Positions 39,545-49,244 of a stretch of 64,000 bases of DNA are shown here, in pieces. Source of the DNA: Marinomonas sp. SBI8L (GTDB lineage: Bacteria; Pseudomonadota; Gammaproteobacteria; Pseudomonadales; Marinomonadaceae); assembly GCF_001624705.1 (NCBI RefSeq), contig NZ_JSEO01000012.1, positions 122,198-186,197 on the forward strand, read 5' to 3'. The notes under the pieces are model-generated. The model was not told the DNA's origin. It saw only the letters and a program-made list of their open reading frames with translations, and did not search any database. Position 1 is the stretch's first letter; each line of letters begins with the position of its first letter. The translations under genes were made by a program, and so were the position numbers.

Positions 39545-40387
39545 TTAGTCCATCCAACCTAGCGTTACCCAATACCAAAAATCAGGATCGGCATCTTTTG
39601 GTCTTGCAGGAATAATCAGTTGTCCATTTTCATCAAGATGCACTGAGCTAGGATAGTTTTCTACTAAGATAGCTAGGTTTCTGTCTGCCAACTCTTCTTG
39701 TTCTAATTCAATATAAGCTTGGACACTAATGGCGAGTGCCTCTTCTATTGAGTCAGAACTAGGATATTGGTTGAGAACTGTTTGGCTTCTGTGGAGAGCC
39801 GCTAAAGGAGCGTTACGTTTAAAGTAATACTTAGCAACTTGTAGCTCGTGTTTTGCAATAGTGTTGCGTAAATAAATCATGCGAGCTTTCGCATCATTGG
39901 CATATTCACTTTCAGGGTAACGTTTAAGGAGATCTGCAAACTCGCGGAATGCTTTAACAAACTCACTCGTATCTCTTTGGCTTGGATCTTGATTTAAGAA
40001 GCGAGCACTAAGGGTTTGGCCGCCTTTAAATGTGGAAAGGGCACGATAGTAAAAGACATAATCTATGGTTTCAAAGTCTGGGTATTTTTTAATAAAGCGC
40101 TCAGCATTAGCGTGTGCTGAAATATAGTCACTTGCTAAAAAATAGGCATAAATTAACTCAAGTTCTGCTCTTTGGCTAAACTCACCAAAAGGGTAGCGAC
40201 TATCAAGGTCCTTCAGGTTTTTAACAGCGACAAGTGGTCGGCCTTGATCAAATGCTTCTTGAGCATTCTGGTAATATTCTCGCTCAGGTAGGTCTGGTTC
40301 TTGAACCGGTGTATTGGAGCAGGCTCCTAGTAATAAAGAAATTCCAACGAAACCAGATAATTGCAGCAAAGACTTGCGTAATCCCAT
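39545..40387 (-). CDS. bamD: BamD, outer-membrane assembly lipoprotein
   Basis: BamD is an essential partner of BamA in inserting outer-membrane beta-barrels. The 280-residue product has a lipoprotein signal with lipobox LLGAC (Cys23) and several TPR-type helix pairs, with the typical YPFGEFSQRAELELIYAYF and RYPESEYANDAKARM. It is divergent from rluD, the standard neighbourhood. Confidence 0.94.
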   Translation of the reverse strand: MGLRKSLLQLSGFVGISLLLGACSNTPVQEPDLPEREYYQNAQEAFDQGRPLVAVKNLKDLDSRYPFGEFSQRAELELIYAYFLASDYISAHANAERFIKKYPDFETIDYVFYYRALSTFKGGQTLSARFLNQDPSQRDTSEFVKAFREFADLLKRYPESEYANDAKARMIYLRNTIAKHELQVAKYYFKRNAPLAALHRSQTVLNQYPSSDSIEEALAISVQAYIELEQEELADRNLAILVENYPSSVHLDENGQLIIPARPKDADPDFWYWVTLGWMD

Positions 40388-40551
40388 GTATAATCAAACC
40401 TTGAATAGTTAAATGTAATCCTGCCTTGATTGACTCTAAAATAGTCATAAAGTTTCCAATGGCAGTTAGATACACCTTTTTTCTTTGTAACTTGATCGAT
40501 AATACGTAAAAATTACGCAAATTAAGATCAACTCGAATTTAAGTACATTGT

Positions 40552-41532
40552 ATGGCAGAGCGCATAGTAAAAGAAGCCCAAGTTCCATTTGAATTAAATG
40601 GGCAAAGGTTTGATTTAGTCGCAACAGAACTCTTTAGTGATTATTCAAGGTCACGTATCCAGACTTGGATTAAAGAAGGGGTTTTATTAGTTGATGGCAA
40701 GAAGTCAAAAGCGAAAGAAAAACTCTTTGTAGGTGAAGTAATAAGTCTAGAAACCTTAGTTGAAGATATTGATGATCATCAACCCGAAGATATCCCTTTA
40801 GATATCGTTTTTGAAGACGACGATATTATTGTGATCAACAAGCCAGCAGGCTTGGTTGTTCACCCTGCGGTAGGGCACCGCACAGGTACCTTGATGAATG
40901 CTATTTTATTCCATTGTCCTGAATCGGCCCATATCCCAAGGGCAGGTATTGTTCACCGTCTTGATAAAGAAACAACTGGCTTGATGGTTGTTGCTAAAAC
41001 ATTAGCAGCACAAACTGAGTTGGTTGCTCAGCTGCAAGATAGAAGTATGGGGCGTGAATATGAAGCTGTGACTATAGGCATAATGACTGGCGGTGGTACA
41101 GTAAATGAGCCAATTGGTCGTCATCCTCAGAACCGTCAAAAAATGGCGGTAGAGCCTTTAAATGGTAAAGATGCTGTGACGCATTACCGTTTATTGCAAC
41201 GTTTTAAAAACCACACACATATCCGACTTAAACTGGAAACTGGGCGTACACACCAAATTCGTGTGCATATGTCTCATATTCAATTCCCGTTATTAGGCGA
41301 CCCTCAATATGCTGGACGGATGAAAATGCCTAAAGCTTGCATTCCTGAATTGAGAGAAGAGCTGCAAAACTTTAGACGACAAGCCCTACATGCAAAAAGA
41401 TTAGAACTATCACACCCTATTAGCGGTGAGTTTATGGAATGGGAAGTCGATCTACCTGACGATATGAAGCAGCTGATTGAGCTTCTTAACGAAGACCTAG
41501 CAGAAACAGATAGTGTAGAAGGTGACTTCTAA
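40552..41532 (+). CDS. rluD: RluD, 23S rRNA pseudouridine 1911/1915/1917 synthase
   Basis: The 326-residue protein has an N-terminal S4 domain (about 15-75) and a pseudouridine synthase domain with the catalytic aspartate in GIVHRLDKETTGLM. It modifies helix 69 of 23S rRNA. pgeF follows 33 bases later, as in E. coli. Confidence 0.95.
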   Translation: MAERIVKEAQVPFELNGQRFDLVATELFSDYSRSRIQTWIKEGVLLVDGKKSKAKEKLFVGEVISLETLVEDIDDHQPEDIPLDIVFEDDDIIVINKPAGLVVHPAVGHRTGTLMNAILFHCPESAHIPRAGIVHRLDKETTGLMVVAKTLAAQTELVAQLQDRSMGREYEAVTIGIMTGGGTVNEPIGRHPQNRQKMAVEPLNGKDAVTHYRLLQRFKNHTHIRLKLETGRTHQIRVHMSHIQFPLLGDPQYAGRMKMPKACIPELREELQNFRRQALHAKRLELSHPISGEFMEWEVDLPDDMKQLIELLNEDLAETDSVEGDF

Positions 41533-41565
41533 GCTTTTATTTTTCTTGGTTTATTTGGAGAAAAA

Positions 41566-42327
41566 GTGACCTCAACACATTCAAATGATTCATACATCTG
41601 TCCTCAATGGCCAGCGCCTAAACAGATAAAGGCTTTTTCATCAACTCGCCAAGGCGGTGTGAGTGAAATGCCTTATGGTTCGTTAAATCTAGGTGCTCAT
41701 GTTGGTGATCAGATTACAGACGTGACTGAGAACCGACAACGTTTTGCAGATCATATTAATATGCCAACAAGTTTACGTTGGCTTAATCAGGTTCATGGTA
41801 CTAAAACGGTCACCTTGCCTTCAAAAGCCTTGGGTGATTTAGAAGCCGATGCCTCTTTTACACAAACTAAAGGTCAGGTGTGTGCTGTAATGACAGCTGA
41901 TTGCTTACCTTTGTTGATTTGTAATAACAAGGGAACTCAAGTTGCCGCATGTCATGCTGGCTGGCGTGGATTATGTGACGGCGTAATCGAGTCAAGCATT
42001 GCAAAGTTTGAGGATGCTAGCGATCTGATGGTTTGGCTTGGGCCTGCCATTGGGGTCAGTGCTTTTGAAGTGGGTGGTGAGGTTAAAGAGGCGTTTGTGC
42101 TGCAAGATAAACAAGCAGAAAGCGCTTTTAAGGCATCAAGAAATGATGGTAAATGGCTTGCAGATATTTACCTATTAGCTAAGCAAAGGCTGAAGGCCTT
42201 GGGTGTAAATCAAATTTATGGTGGTGATTATTGTACTTATGAAGATGAGTCTCAATTTTTTTCTTATCGACGAGATAAACAAACAGGTCGATTAGCCAGC
42301 GTAATCTGGATTGACGCAGAAAGTTGA
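41566..42327 (+). CDS. pgeF: PgeF (YfiH), multicopper-like peptidoglycan-editing / nucleoside-cleaving protein
   Basis: The 253-residue protein has the DUF152 core: NLGAHVGD, the metal-binding TADCLPLL, and CHAGWRG. The family has been described as a polyphenol oxidase, a purine nucleoside phosphorylase and a factor keeping L-Ser out of peptidoglycan stems. The start is GTG at 41566 with TGGAG upstream. It is downstream of rluD, and a terminator follows before clpB. Confidence 0.92.
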   Translation: MTSTHSNDSYICPQWPAPKQIKAFSSTRQGGVSEMPYGSLNLGAHVGDQITDVTENRQRFADHINMPTSLRWLNQVHGTKTVTLPSKALGDLEADASFTQTKGQVCAVMTADCLPLLICNNKGTQVAACHAGWRGLCDGVIESSIAKFEDASDLMVWLGPAIGVSAFEVGGEVKEAFVLQDKQAESAFKASRNDGKWLADIYLLAKQRLKALGVNQIYGGDYCTYEDESQFFSYRRDKQTGRLASVIWIDAES

Positions 42328-42358
42328 AAGAAGAGCCGAGAGGCTCTTTTTTTATAGG
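42110..42358 (+). promoter_or_regulatory. clpB promoter region, placed at 42358-42410
   Basis: Read this entry as spanning 42358 to 42410. TTGAAT (42383-42388) is followed by CCTATCTA (42403-42410). This resembles the heat-shock sigma32 layout and also gives a 16-base sigma70 spacing to TATCTA. A GTGTCA/TGACAC inverted repeat with an A6 loop lies just upstream (42358-42375). Confidence 0.35.
42331..42353 (+). terminator. Intrinsic terminator after pgeF
   Basis: AAGAGCC (42331-42337) pairs with GGCTCTT (42342-42348) around GAGA, followed by a T-run. Confidence 0.85.
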
Positions 42359-42452
42359 TGTCAAAAAAATGACACTCAACAATTGAATTTTAAAAAGTGG
42401 GACCTATCTAGAAAGGTATCTAAGGTATTTTTCGGATAATTAGGACTTTAAT

Positions 42453-45032
42453 ATGAGAATCGACCGATTAACCAGTAAATTACAAATCGCACTTTCTGAT
42501 GCTCAGTCTGTTGCTTTAGGCAGAGATCACGCCTACATAGATGCCGTCCATTTATTAGTTGCTTTATTTGACCAGCAAGGCAGCGGCATTCGACCTATTC
42601 TTCAGCAAGCTGGTATTCAGGTGGCGAAATTTCGCGAAACCTTAAATCATATTCTGGATGGCTTGCCTGAAATGCAGGATCACGATGGTAACATTCAAAT
42701 GTCGCCAGAGTTGGGTCGCCTACTAAATTTAGCAGATAAAGAAGCACAGAAACGTAAAGATCAATATATCTCCTCTGAGCTAATTTTATTAGCCATGTTT
42801 GACGGTAAAGATGAACTTGCCAAAGCGCTTAAAAAAACCGGTGTAAGCAAAGCAGATATTGTTGCTGTTATTGATCAGGTGCGTGGTGGGGAAGGGGTGA
42901 ATGACCCGAACGCAGAAGAAAGCCGTCAAGCGTTAGATAAGTTTACGGTAGATTTGACTGCACGTGCAGCGGAAGGCCAGCTAGACCCTGTAATAGGCAG
43001 GGATGACGAAATTCGTCGTACTATTCAAGTGTTACAGCGCCGTCGTAAAAATAATCCTGTTTTAATTGGTGAGCCTGGGGTCGGTAAAACGGCTATCGCA
43101 GAAGGATTAGCTCAGAGGATTGTAAATGGTGAAGTGCCTGAAGGGTTAAAGAATAAACGCGTTTTATCTCTCGATATGGCGGCTCTGATTGCGGGTGCAA
43201 AATACCGTGGAGAATTCGAAGAAAGGCTGAAATCCTTATTAACTGAGCTTGCTAAACAGGAAGGTCAGGTGATTCTTTTCATTGATGAAATACACACCAT
43301 GGTTGGTGCGGGTAAATCTGAAGGCTCAATGGATGCGGGTAATATGTTAAAACCTGCTCTGTCTCGTGGTGAACTTCATTGCGTGGGGGCGACAACGCTA
43401 GATGAGTATCGCCAGTTTATTGAGAAGGATGCTGCTCTAGAGCGTCGTTTCCAAAAGGTGCTAGTTGAAGAGCCGAGTGTGGCCGATACCATAGCAATTT
43501 TACGTGGTCTAAAAGAGCGTTATGAGATTCACCATGGCGTGGATATTACGGATTCTGCAATCATTGCAGCGGCCAAGCTATCACAACGCTATATTACCGA
43601 TAGACAGCTACCTGATAAGGCGATTGATCTAATTGATGAAGCAGGAAGCCGTATTCGCATGGAAATGGACTCTAAGCCTGAAGACATGGATAGGCTTGAG
43701 CGTCGCCTTATTCAATTAAAAATTGAGAAAGAAGCTCTGAAGAAAGAGAAAGACAGAGCTTCTAAACAGAGGCTTTCAAAACTCGAATCAGATATAGCCA
43801 TTGCTGAAAAGCAGTTTAGTGACCTTGAAGAAATTTGGAATGCAGAGAAAGCTCAGTTACAAGGGGCACAAAAGCTAAAAGAAGAGCTTGAATCTGTACG
43901 TCAAGAAATGGAAGAAGCCAGACGTGATGGCAACCTAGCTAAGATGTCTGAGCTACAGTATGGGGTGATCCCTATGCTAGAAGCTGAAATAGAAAAAGCC
44001 AGTATGGCTGAAGAACTTGATCAAGCCCAACTACTTAGAAATCGCGTCTCAGAAGAAGAAGTGGCGACAGTTGTTTCTCGTTGGACCGGAATTCCTGTGG
44101 ATAAAATGCTACAAGGAGAACGTGAAAAGCTATTGACCATGGAAAATGAGTTACACAATTCAGTTATAGGTCAAGAAGAAGCTGTGACTGCGGTTGCTAA
44201 TGCTGTAAGACGTTCTCGTTCTGGCTTAGCTGATCCAAATCGACCTAATGGGTCTTTCCTATTTTTAGGGCCAACTGGTGTTGGTAAAACTGAGCTGTGT
44301 AAATCTTTAGCGACCTTTTTGTTTGATACTGAAGCGTCTATGGTCAGAGTGGATATGTCTGAGTTTATGGAAAAACACTCAGTTGCTCGTTTGATAGGCT
44401 CTCCTCCAGGTTATGTGGGTTATGAAGAAGGTGGCTACTTAACAGAAGCTGTTAGACGTCGACCTTATTCTGTACTTTTGCTAGATGAAATTGAAAAAGC
44501 ACATCCTGATGTGTTTAACATTTTGCTGCAGGTACTTGATGATGGCCGTTTAACTGACGGACAAGGACGCACGGTTGACTTTAGAAATACTGTGATAGTG
44601 ATGACCTCAAATTTAGGATCTGACCTGATTCAAAACTATCGTACTAATGAGCAGTACGAAGAAATCAAACAAGAAGTACTTGGTGTTGTAGGTAATCACT
44701 TTAGACCAGAATTTATTAACCGAATTGATGAAACTGTGGTTTTCCATCCGCTTATGCAGAGTCAAATCCATGGTATTGCGCGTATTCAAATGACCCACTT
44801 AAATGCCAGACTACAAGAAATGGGGATGACACTCACTTTATCTGAGAAGGCGTTGGATCGTCTTGCTGAAGTGGGGTATGACCCAGTGTACGGGGCAAGA
44901 CCACTTAAAAGAGCGATTCAAAATTGGCTCGAAAACCCATTAGCGAATGAATTGTTAGCGGGGAATTTTGTTTCCGGAGATGCCATTTTGGCAGATTTAG
45001 AAGAGGCGAATATTGTTTTCAAAAAACAATAA
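42453..45032 (+). CDS. clpB: ClpB, disaggregase chaperone
   Basis: ClpB threads aggregated proteins through its hexamer with DnaK. The 859-residue protein has the N-terminal Clp repeat domain, first AAA+ module with Walker A GEPGVGKT (about residue 206), the coiled-coil middle domain (about 410-525), and the second AAA+ module with GPTGVGKT (about residue 606) and a C-terminal ClpB D2-small domain. It is full length. The upstream region fits heat-shock control, and a strong terminator follows. Confidence 0.97.
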   Translation: MRIDRLTSKLQIALSDAQSVALGRDHAYIDAVHLLVALFDQQGSGIRPILQQAGIQVAKFRETLNHILDGLPEMQDHDGNIQMSPELGRLLNLADKEAQKRKDQYISSELILLAMFDGKDELAKALKKTGVSKADIVAVIDQVRGGEGVNDPNAEESRQALDKFTVDLTARAAEGQLDPVIGRDDEIRRTIQVLQRRRKNNPVLIGEPGVGKTAIAEGLAQRIVNGEVPEGLKNKRVLSLDMAALIAGAKYRGEFEERLKSLLTELAKQEGQVILFIDEIHTMVGAGKSEGSMDAGNMLKPALSRGELHCVGATTLDEYRQFIEKDAALERRFQKVLVEEPSVADTIAILRGLKERYEIHHGVDITDSAIIAAAKLSQRYITDRQLPDKAIDLIDEAGSRIRMEMDSKPEDMDRLERRLIQLKIEKEALKKEKDRASKQRLSKLESDIAIAEKQFSDLEEIWNAEKAQLQGAQKLKEELESVRQEMEEARRDGNLAKMSELQYGVIPMLEAEIEKASMAEELDQAQLLRNRVSEEEVATVVSRWTGIPVDKMLQGEREKLLTMENELHNSVIGQEEAVTAVANAVRRSRSGLADPNRPNGSFLFLGPTGVGKTELCKSLATFLFDTEASMVRVDMSEFMEKHSVARLIGSPPGYVGYEEGGYLTEAVRRRPYSVLLLDEIEKAHPDVFNILLQVLDDGRLTDGQGRTVDFRNTVIVMTSNLGSDLIQNYRTNEQYEEIKQEVLGVVGNHFRPEFINRIDETVVFHPLMQSQIHGIARIQMTHLNARLQEMGMTLTLSEKALDRLAEVGYDPVYGARPLKRAIQNWLENPLANELLAGNFVSGDAILADLEEANIVFKKQ

Positions 45033-45052
45033 TCTTTTCTTTCAACAATAGG

Positions 45053-45092
45053 AAGCCCCAAGATAGCGTGTTTTATCTTGGGGCTTTTTTAT
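45053..45092. terminator. Intrinsic terminator between clpB and speD-like gene
   Basis: AAGCCCCAAGATA (45053-45065) pairs with 45074-45086 around an 8-base loop and ends in a T-run. The genes converge here. Confidence 0.92.
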
Positions 45093-45107
45093 TAGGATCT
45101 ATGCTTC

Positions 45108-46052
45108 TTAAATCTCAATTAAGCTTGCTGCACTGATTTTTTGCTGCTTCATATATTCTTTAAATCGCATGGTATAACCACAGCTTAGGCTTTGCTCAAC
45201 TTGATTCATTAAGGTGTGTTCTGTGTGAATTTCAGCTTCATCGTTAAAGCTAATAATGTCAAAACAGCTTGGCTGAAGTAGATGAATTAACTGATTAAAA
45301 ATATTGACGCTGTGATGCTTGATATCAAGGTTTGTTTCAAAGCTAACATAGGAGCTTTTTTCTTGTGGGGTGATATGCATGGTCGCATATTTATCTCCCA
45401 ATATCGCATTCATAGAATAGCCAAAGGGTTCAAAAACATACTCATCAATCTTAAAGTCAGGTAGTAGTGTTTCAAGGCTAAGTAGTGTGCGAATTGTCTT
45501 GGTATCTTGTCCCTCTTGCCTTAAATAATCAGCCGCTTTGCCCTCAATATGATACATCAAGAGTTCAAAGGTTTTATCAGACTCGTTTGGTGAATAGGGT
45601 TTATCTAGGTGGTAAATGTAATTGTGGTGACTATCAAGGTTACCTAGTTGAAATGCGACACCTTTGAGTCTTTTTTGTAGCTGAGCAATATCTTGTTCAA
45701 ATGAGGTCTTTTGCAGGTGAGACTGGTACTCATTTTTACGCTGAAAAATAACAGACTGAATTAATTCAAGTTGACCTTCAAATTGACTCTCTAGATGATC
45801 AAGAAAGGCTTGAAGTGAATTGACTAAGGTTGTGGTGCCGCATGTTAGCATCAAAAAATGATGATCCCACACAAACAAACTAGATTCAGATAAGAGGTAA
45901 GCATCACAATGCTCATTAGAAATGCTTGAAAGAATCTCTGCTTCACATTGAGCCACTATGCTGGCCCAAAAATCTATGCCTAGGCTTCTTAATGAGACCG
46001 CATCATGAGACATGACAAGCTCAACTTTTTTCTCTGAACCTTCAAAGAACAT
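45108..46052 (-). CDS. speD: S-adenosylmethionine decarboxylase proenzyme, eukaryotic (class 2) type
   Basis: The enzyme decarboxylates AdoMet to supply aminopropyl groups for spermidine. This 314-residue protein matches the eukaryotic fold rather than E. coli SpeD. FFEGSEK near the start keeps both active-site glutamates (Glu4, Glu7). LLSESSLFV holds the self-cleavage site with pyruvoyl-forming Ser57. LTCGTT has the acid Cys71, and GYSMN (Ser213) and MHITPQ (His226) are the processing residues, followed by SYVSFETNL. No spermidine synthase gene adjoins. An 8-bp inverted repeat lies 37 bases upstream. Confidence 0.93.
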   Translation of the reverse strand: MFFEGSEKKVELVMSHDAVSLRSLGIDFWASIVAQCEAEILSSISNEHCDAYLLSESSLFVWDHHFLMLTCGTTTLVNSLQAFLDHLESQFEGQLELIQSVIFQRKNEYQSHLQKTSFEQDIAQLQKRLKGVAFQLGNLDSHHNYIYHLDKPYSPNESDKTFELLMYHIEGKAADYLRQEGQDTKTIRTLLSLETLLPDFKIDEYVFEPFGYSMNAILGDKYATMHITPQEKSSYVSFETNLDIKHHSVNIFNQLIHLLQPSCFDIISFNDEAEIHTEHTLMNQVEQSLSCGYTMRFKEYMKQQKISAASLIEI

Positions 46053-46329
46053 AGGACAATCCTCTTAATACTAGTTCGCCCTGAAATGTGATTAAAACGG
46101 TGCTTTAATCAAACAAACTCAGGTAAGTTTACCTTTAATTTATGGGACCTCTTAGCAAGTATTCTGCTTGCTGAAATTTGAGTGCGGCTATTGTATCCAT
46201 CTTTTTTAAAAGCGAAAGATAATTTTTATGCCTGGGTTAAATATTTATAGAGGTAATTGAGAAAGCGATAAAAAAAGAGCCTATAAAGACTCTTTTTTAT
46301 TATGAATTGTCGCTTTTAGACTGGGTTTA
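46053..46329. promoter_or_regulatory. speD upstream region with inverted repeat
   Basis: TGATTAAA (46089-46096) and TTTAATCA (46104-46111) form an 8-bp perfect inverted repeat with a 7-base spacer, 37 bases before the speD start. No gene lies in the rest of this 277-base spacer; the terminator of the regulator gene is at 46271-46298. Confidence 0.4.
46271..46298 (-). terminator. Intrinsic terminator after gbdR-like gene
   Basis: AAAAAAGAG (46271-46279) pairs with CTCTTTTTT (46290-46298). Read leftward it ends in a T-run. Confidence 0.8.
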
Positions 46330-47343
46330 TTAAGCGCTAAAAGCGGCACCTTGAATACCCATGAAAGGAACTTGAGTGTGAGGTGTAATGCGCTCATTAC
46401 GAGGAGGAATACCAAAATATTCACGATAACACTTACTAAAATGAGGGGTCGAAACAAAACCACAGGCTATACCTATGTCGGTAATAGACATATTTGTTTG
46501 AGTTAGAAGTTTTCTGGCTCTAACGAGGCGAAGTTTTAAGTAATAGCGTGATGGTGTGCAGTTTAAATGCTTTTGGAACTGTCGCTCTAGTTGTCTTCTA
46601 GACATGCTCACAAAGCTGGCCAACTCATCTAAAGAAATCGGCTCTTCTAAGTTAGCTTCCATCAGAGACACAACTTCCATTAATTTAGAATGGCTAGGGC
46701 CTAAATAGGTTCGTAATGGGATTCGTTGTAAGTCACTTTCTGTTCGAATGCGCTCAGACATAAACTCTTCACCTATGGCTGCGCTGAGTTCATGACTAAA
46801 GTGCTTACGTACTAGGTTTAAAAACATATCCAATGGTGCTGTACCGCCGGCACAAGTGAAGCGGTCTCTATCGAATGAAAAGAGTTTTAAATCTGTATAA
46901 GCATTTGGAAAGCGCTCGCAGAAAGTCGTCATGTATTCCCAATGAACCGTACAGCGGTAGCCGTCCATCAAGCCTGCAGCGGCAAGAATAAAGGCACCGG
47001 TGCAAATGGCTCCCATTGCAGTCCCTTTCTTTTCTTGCTCTCTTAACCAATGTAATAGTTGAGGGTCACAGTGTTTTTCTACATTAACACCTGAGCAAAC
47101 AATGATACCGTCAAAATTAGATAGATCCTGTCTAAAGTCGAGGTCAGCGGCAATCATAATATTGTCACTGGCTTTGGCCGGTTGTCCATCTTGAGTAATG
47201 GTAAACCACTCATACACATCATGGCCCAACAAATAGTTTGCCATACGCATAACTTCTATCGCTGATGTCATAGGCAGCATGGAAAAGTCCTCTACCAGAA
47301 CAAAACCATAACGATACTTTTTGGTTGGTGCGGTTGTTGTCAT
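46330..47343 (-). CDS. gbdR: GlxA-type AraC-family regulator, GbdR-like
   Basis: The 337-residue protein has an N-terminal class I glutamine-amidotransferase-like domain (about 10-190) with the cysteine-containing GAICTGAFILAAAGL, and a C-terminal AraC helix-turn-helix pair (about 230-325). Pseudomonas GbdR has this layout and activates glycine betaine, dimethylglycine and sarcosine catabolism genes. The divergent neighbours (gbcB, serine dehydratase, soxBDAG) support that role. Orthology is inferred from context and layout. Confidence 0.8.
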   Translation of the reverse strand: MTTTAPTKKYRYGFVLVEDFSMLPMTSAIEVMRMANYLLGHDVYEWFTITQDGQPAKASDNIMIAADLDFRQDLSNFDGIIVCSGVNVEKHCDPQLLHWLREQEKKGTAMGAICTGAFILAAAGLMDGYRCTVHWEYMTTFCERFPNAYTDLKLFSFDRDRFTCAGGTAPLDMFLNLVRKHFSHELSAAIGEEFMSERIRTESDLQRIPLRTYLGPSHSKLMEVVSLMEANLEEPISLDELASFVSMSRRQLERQFQKHLNCTPSRYYLKLRLVRARKLLTQTNMSITDIGIACGFVSTPHFSKCYREYFGIPPRNERITPHTQVPFMGIQGAAFSA

Positions 47344-48037
47344 TACGACTACCTCTGAATGTTGAGTGGGTGCTTATTTAAAGTTTTTGATCAGGGGTGG
47401 CAGGTCAACTTTATGATTAAGATTAATCTTTGTTGAATTTTTCTTCTGTCATGCTGATTTAAGGCTTTAATAGCGGCCATATTTTTATTTTAGTCCCCGA
47501 TTCGTACTGTGCCATGTCGGTTAGGGGTAAGGGTGTTCTAATAACGACAATATCTCATTTAAAAGCGTCATAACCTATGTTTTTATTAATTTTTTTGGGG
47601 CTTAAAAGCCGAGGAAAGTGAGTTTAGGACATGGTTAATTTTTCAAAAGGCTTAATTTTTAATAAGTTAGGTCTATTTTTAGCAAAAAATTGACGCTTTT
47701 ACGTGTCTAAGATCAATTGCTTTTCTATCTTTATTCTTTGTGCGACATGCTTGCCGCCTTTGGTTTATCGCTAAAAAGGGGGGAGAACTCGCCAGTTACC
47801 TGCTTATTAGCTTGATAATCATTCCTATTAGGGCTTGTAAGCAGGTCTAAAAAGCAATTCCTATGTTTTATCTAAGAGGGTTTTTTTAAATTTGGATGGT
47901 TAGAGTATAAAAATGTCGTTTTTGAATAAACGAGTGAAGGCCGCTAATCACATACTCCGTTTTATTCAGACTCAGCCTATTATTTATGGCTACATTAATA
48001 AGAAAAGCATAAGAAGAAGATAAGAAGAGTAAAGTCG
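47344..48037. promoter_or_regulatory. Long divergent control region of the betaine/sarcosine genes
   Basis: No gene is supported in these 694 bases between the regulator and gbcB. A 9-bp stem ACCTGCTTA/TAAGCAGGT (47798-47806 and 47838-47846) with a 31-base internal loop lies about 190 bases before gbcB, preceded by a G-run. Its size suggests several regulator sites and a structured leader. I could not match a known GbdR site or riboswitch. Confidence 0.5.
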
Positions 48038-49129
48038 ATGAATGATACTTTTTTAAGCACAGTAAATACGCAAACATGGGCTAATGGCCGTCACCAAGTC
48101 AGATGTGTAAACCGCATTTGGGAAACACCTGATGTGACAACTTTCTGCTTTATGGCAGAGCAGCCAATCATGTTCTTCTTCAAACCTGGTCAGTTTGTCA
48201 CGCTTGAATTAATGATTGAAGGTGAACAGATCATGCGTAGTTATACTATTGCATCGTCACCTTCTGTTCCTTATAGCTTTTCTATTACCGTAAAGCGTGT
48301 ACCTGGTGGTCTTGTTTCAAACTGGTTACATGACAACTTGTCTGAAGGTGATGAATTAGCCGTTCATGGACCAATGGGGATCTTTAACTGTATTGATTAC
48401 CCAGCTGAAAAAGTACTTCTTCTTTCTGGTGGTAGTGGTATTACACCAACTATGTCTATGGCACGTTGGTTCTATGATACCAATACAGGTGTTGATATGG
48501 TTTTCTGCCATAGTGCCAGATCACCATCAGACATTATTTTTAGACGTGAATTAGAGTTGATGGATTCACGTGTGCCTAATTTACAAGTTAACTTTATCTG
48601 TGAAACCCATGGCATAGGTGAAACTTGGTCAGGTTATAGAGGCTATTTAGATTTATTTAAACTGCAGCTCATGGCACCTGACTTTAAAGAAAGAACGGTT
48701 TTTTGTTGTGGTCCAGCACCTTATATGGCTGCAGTTAAGCGTATGCTTCAAGATGCTGATTTTCCAATGGAAAATTACTTTGAAGAAAGCTTCGGCGAGC
48801 CACCTGCTGATGAAGATCTAGATATTCTGACAGAAGCTGAAGAAGAAGCTCTGGAAGATAGATCTGAAGGTGCCATGGTTTCTTTCACTAATATTGGTAA
48901 AGGTATCAAGGTTAAAGCAGAAGAAACTGTTCATTCGGCTGCTACCCAGCTAGGTATTCGCATTCCTAAAGCATGTGGTATGGGTATTTGTGGTACCTGT
49001 CGTGTTCTTAAAGTCTCCGGAGAAGTTGAAATGGAGCATAACGGCGGTATTACAGATGATGATGTGGCTGATGGCTACATACTTTCATGCTGTTCTAAGC
49101 CAAAAACAGACGTCGAAATCGAGGTTTAA
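48038..49129 (+). CDS. gbcB: GbcB-like glycine-betaine demethylase reductase
   Basis: The 363-residue flavoprotein has an FAD domain (RSYTIASSPS), an NAD domain (GGSGITPTMSM) and a C-terminal plant-type ferredoxin domain with CGMGICGTC (about residues 313-321) and a later Cys. This order is that of GbcB, which feeds electrons to the Rieske oxygenase GbcA that demethylates glycine betaine. GbcA itself is not in this window. AAGAG precedes the ATG. Confidence 0.85.
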   Translation: MNDTFLSTVNTQTWANGRHQVRCVNRIWETPDVTTFCFMAEQPIMFFFKPGQFVTLELMIEGEQIMRSYTIASSPSVPYSFSITVKRVPGGLVSNWLHDNLSEGDELAVHGPMGIFNCIDYPAEKVLLLSGGSGITPTMSMARWFYDTNTGVDMVFCHSARSPSDIIFRRELELMDSRVPNLQVNFICETHGIGETWSGYRGYLDLFKLQLMAPDFKERTVFCCGPAPYMAAVKRMLQDADFPMENYFEESFGEPPADEDLDILTEAEEEALEDRSEGAMVSFTNIGKGIKVKAEETVHSAATQLGIRIPKACGMGICGTCRVLKVSGEVEMEHNGGITDDDVADGYILSCCSKPKTDVEIEV

Positions 49130-49194
49130 TCAAAAACCATGTTTCCTATTGGAAACTTTGTGTTCTAATAGGGGAAAGATTAATCCTTTTCGCA

Positions 49195-49220
49195 TGCCGG
49201 TTAATTTTAATTAACTGGCA
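49195..49220 (+). promoter_or_regulatory. Hairpin just before the serine dehydratase gene
   Basis: TGCCGGTTAA (49195-49204) pairs with TTAACTGGCA (49211-49220), with one G-T pair. It lies 24 bases before the sdaA start and has no T-run. A smaller stem GTTTCC/GGAAAC lies at 49141-49156. Confidence 0.45.
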
Positions 49221-49244
49221 GGCATAATCACATGAGGCGTTGTT

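Noticed and set aside
47640-48037. Glycine riboswitch before gbcB
   Set aside because: I looked because the pathway passes through glycine, but the conserved core of that riboswitch is not visible.
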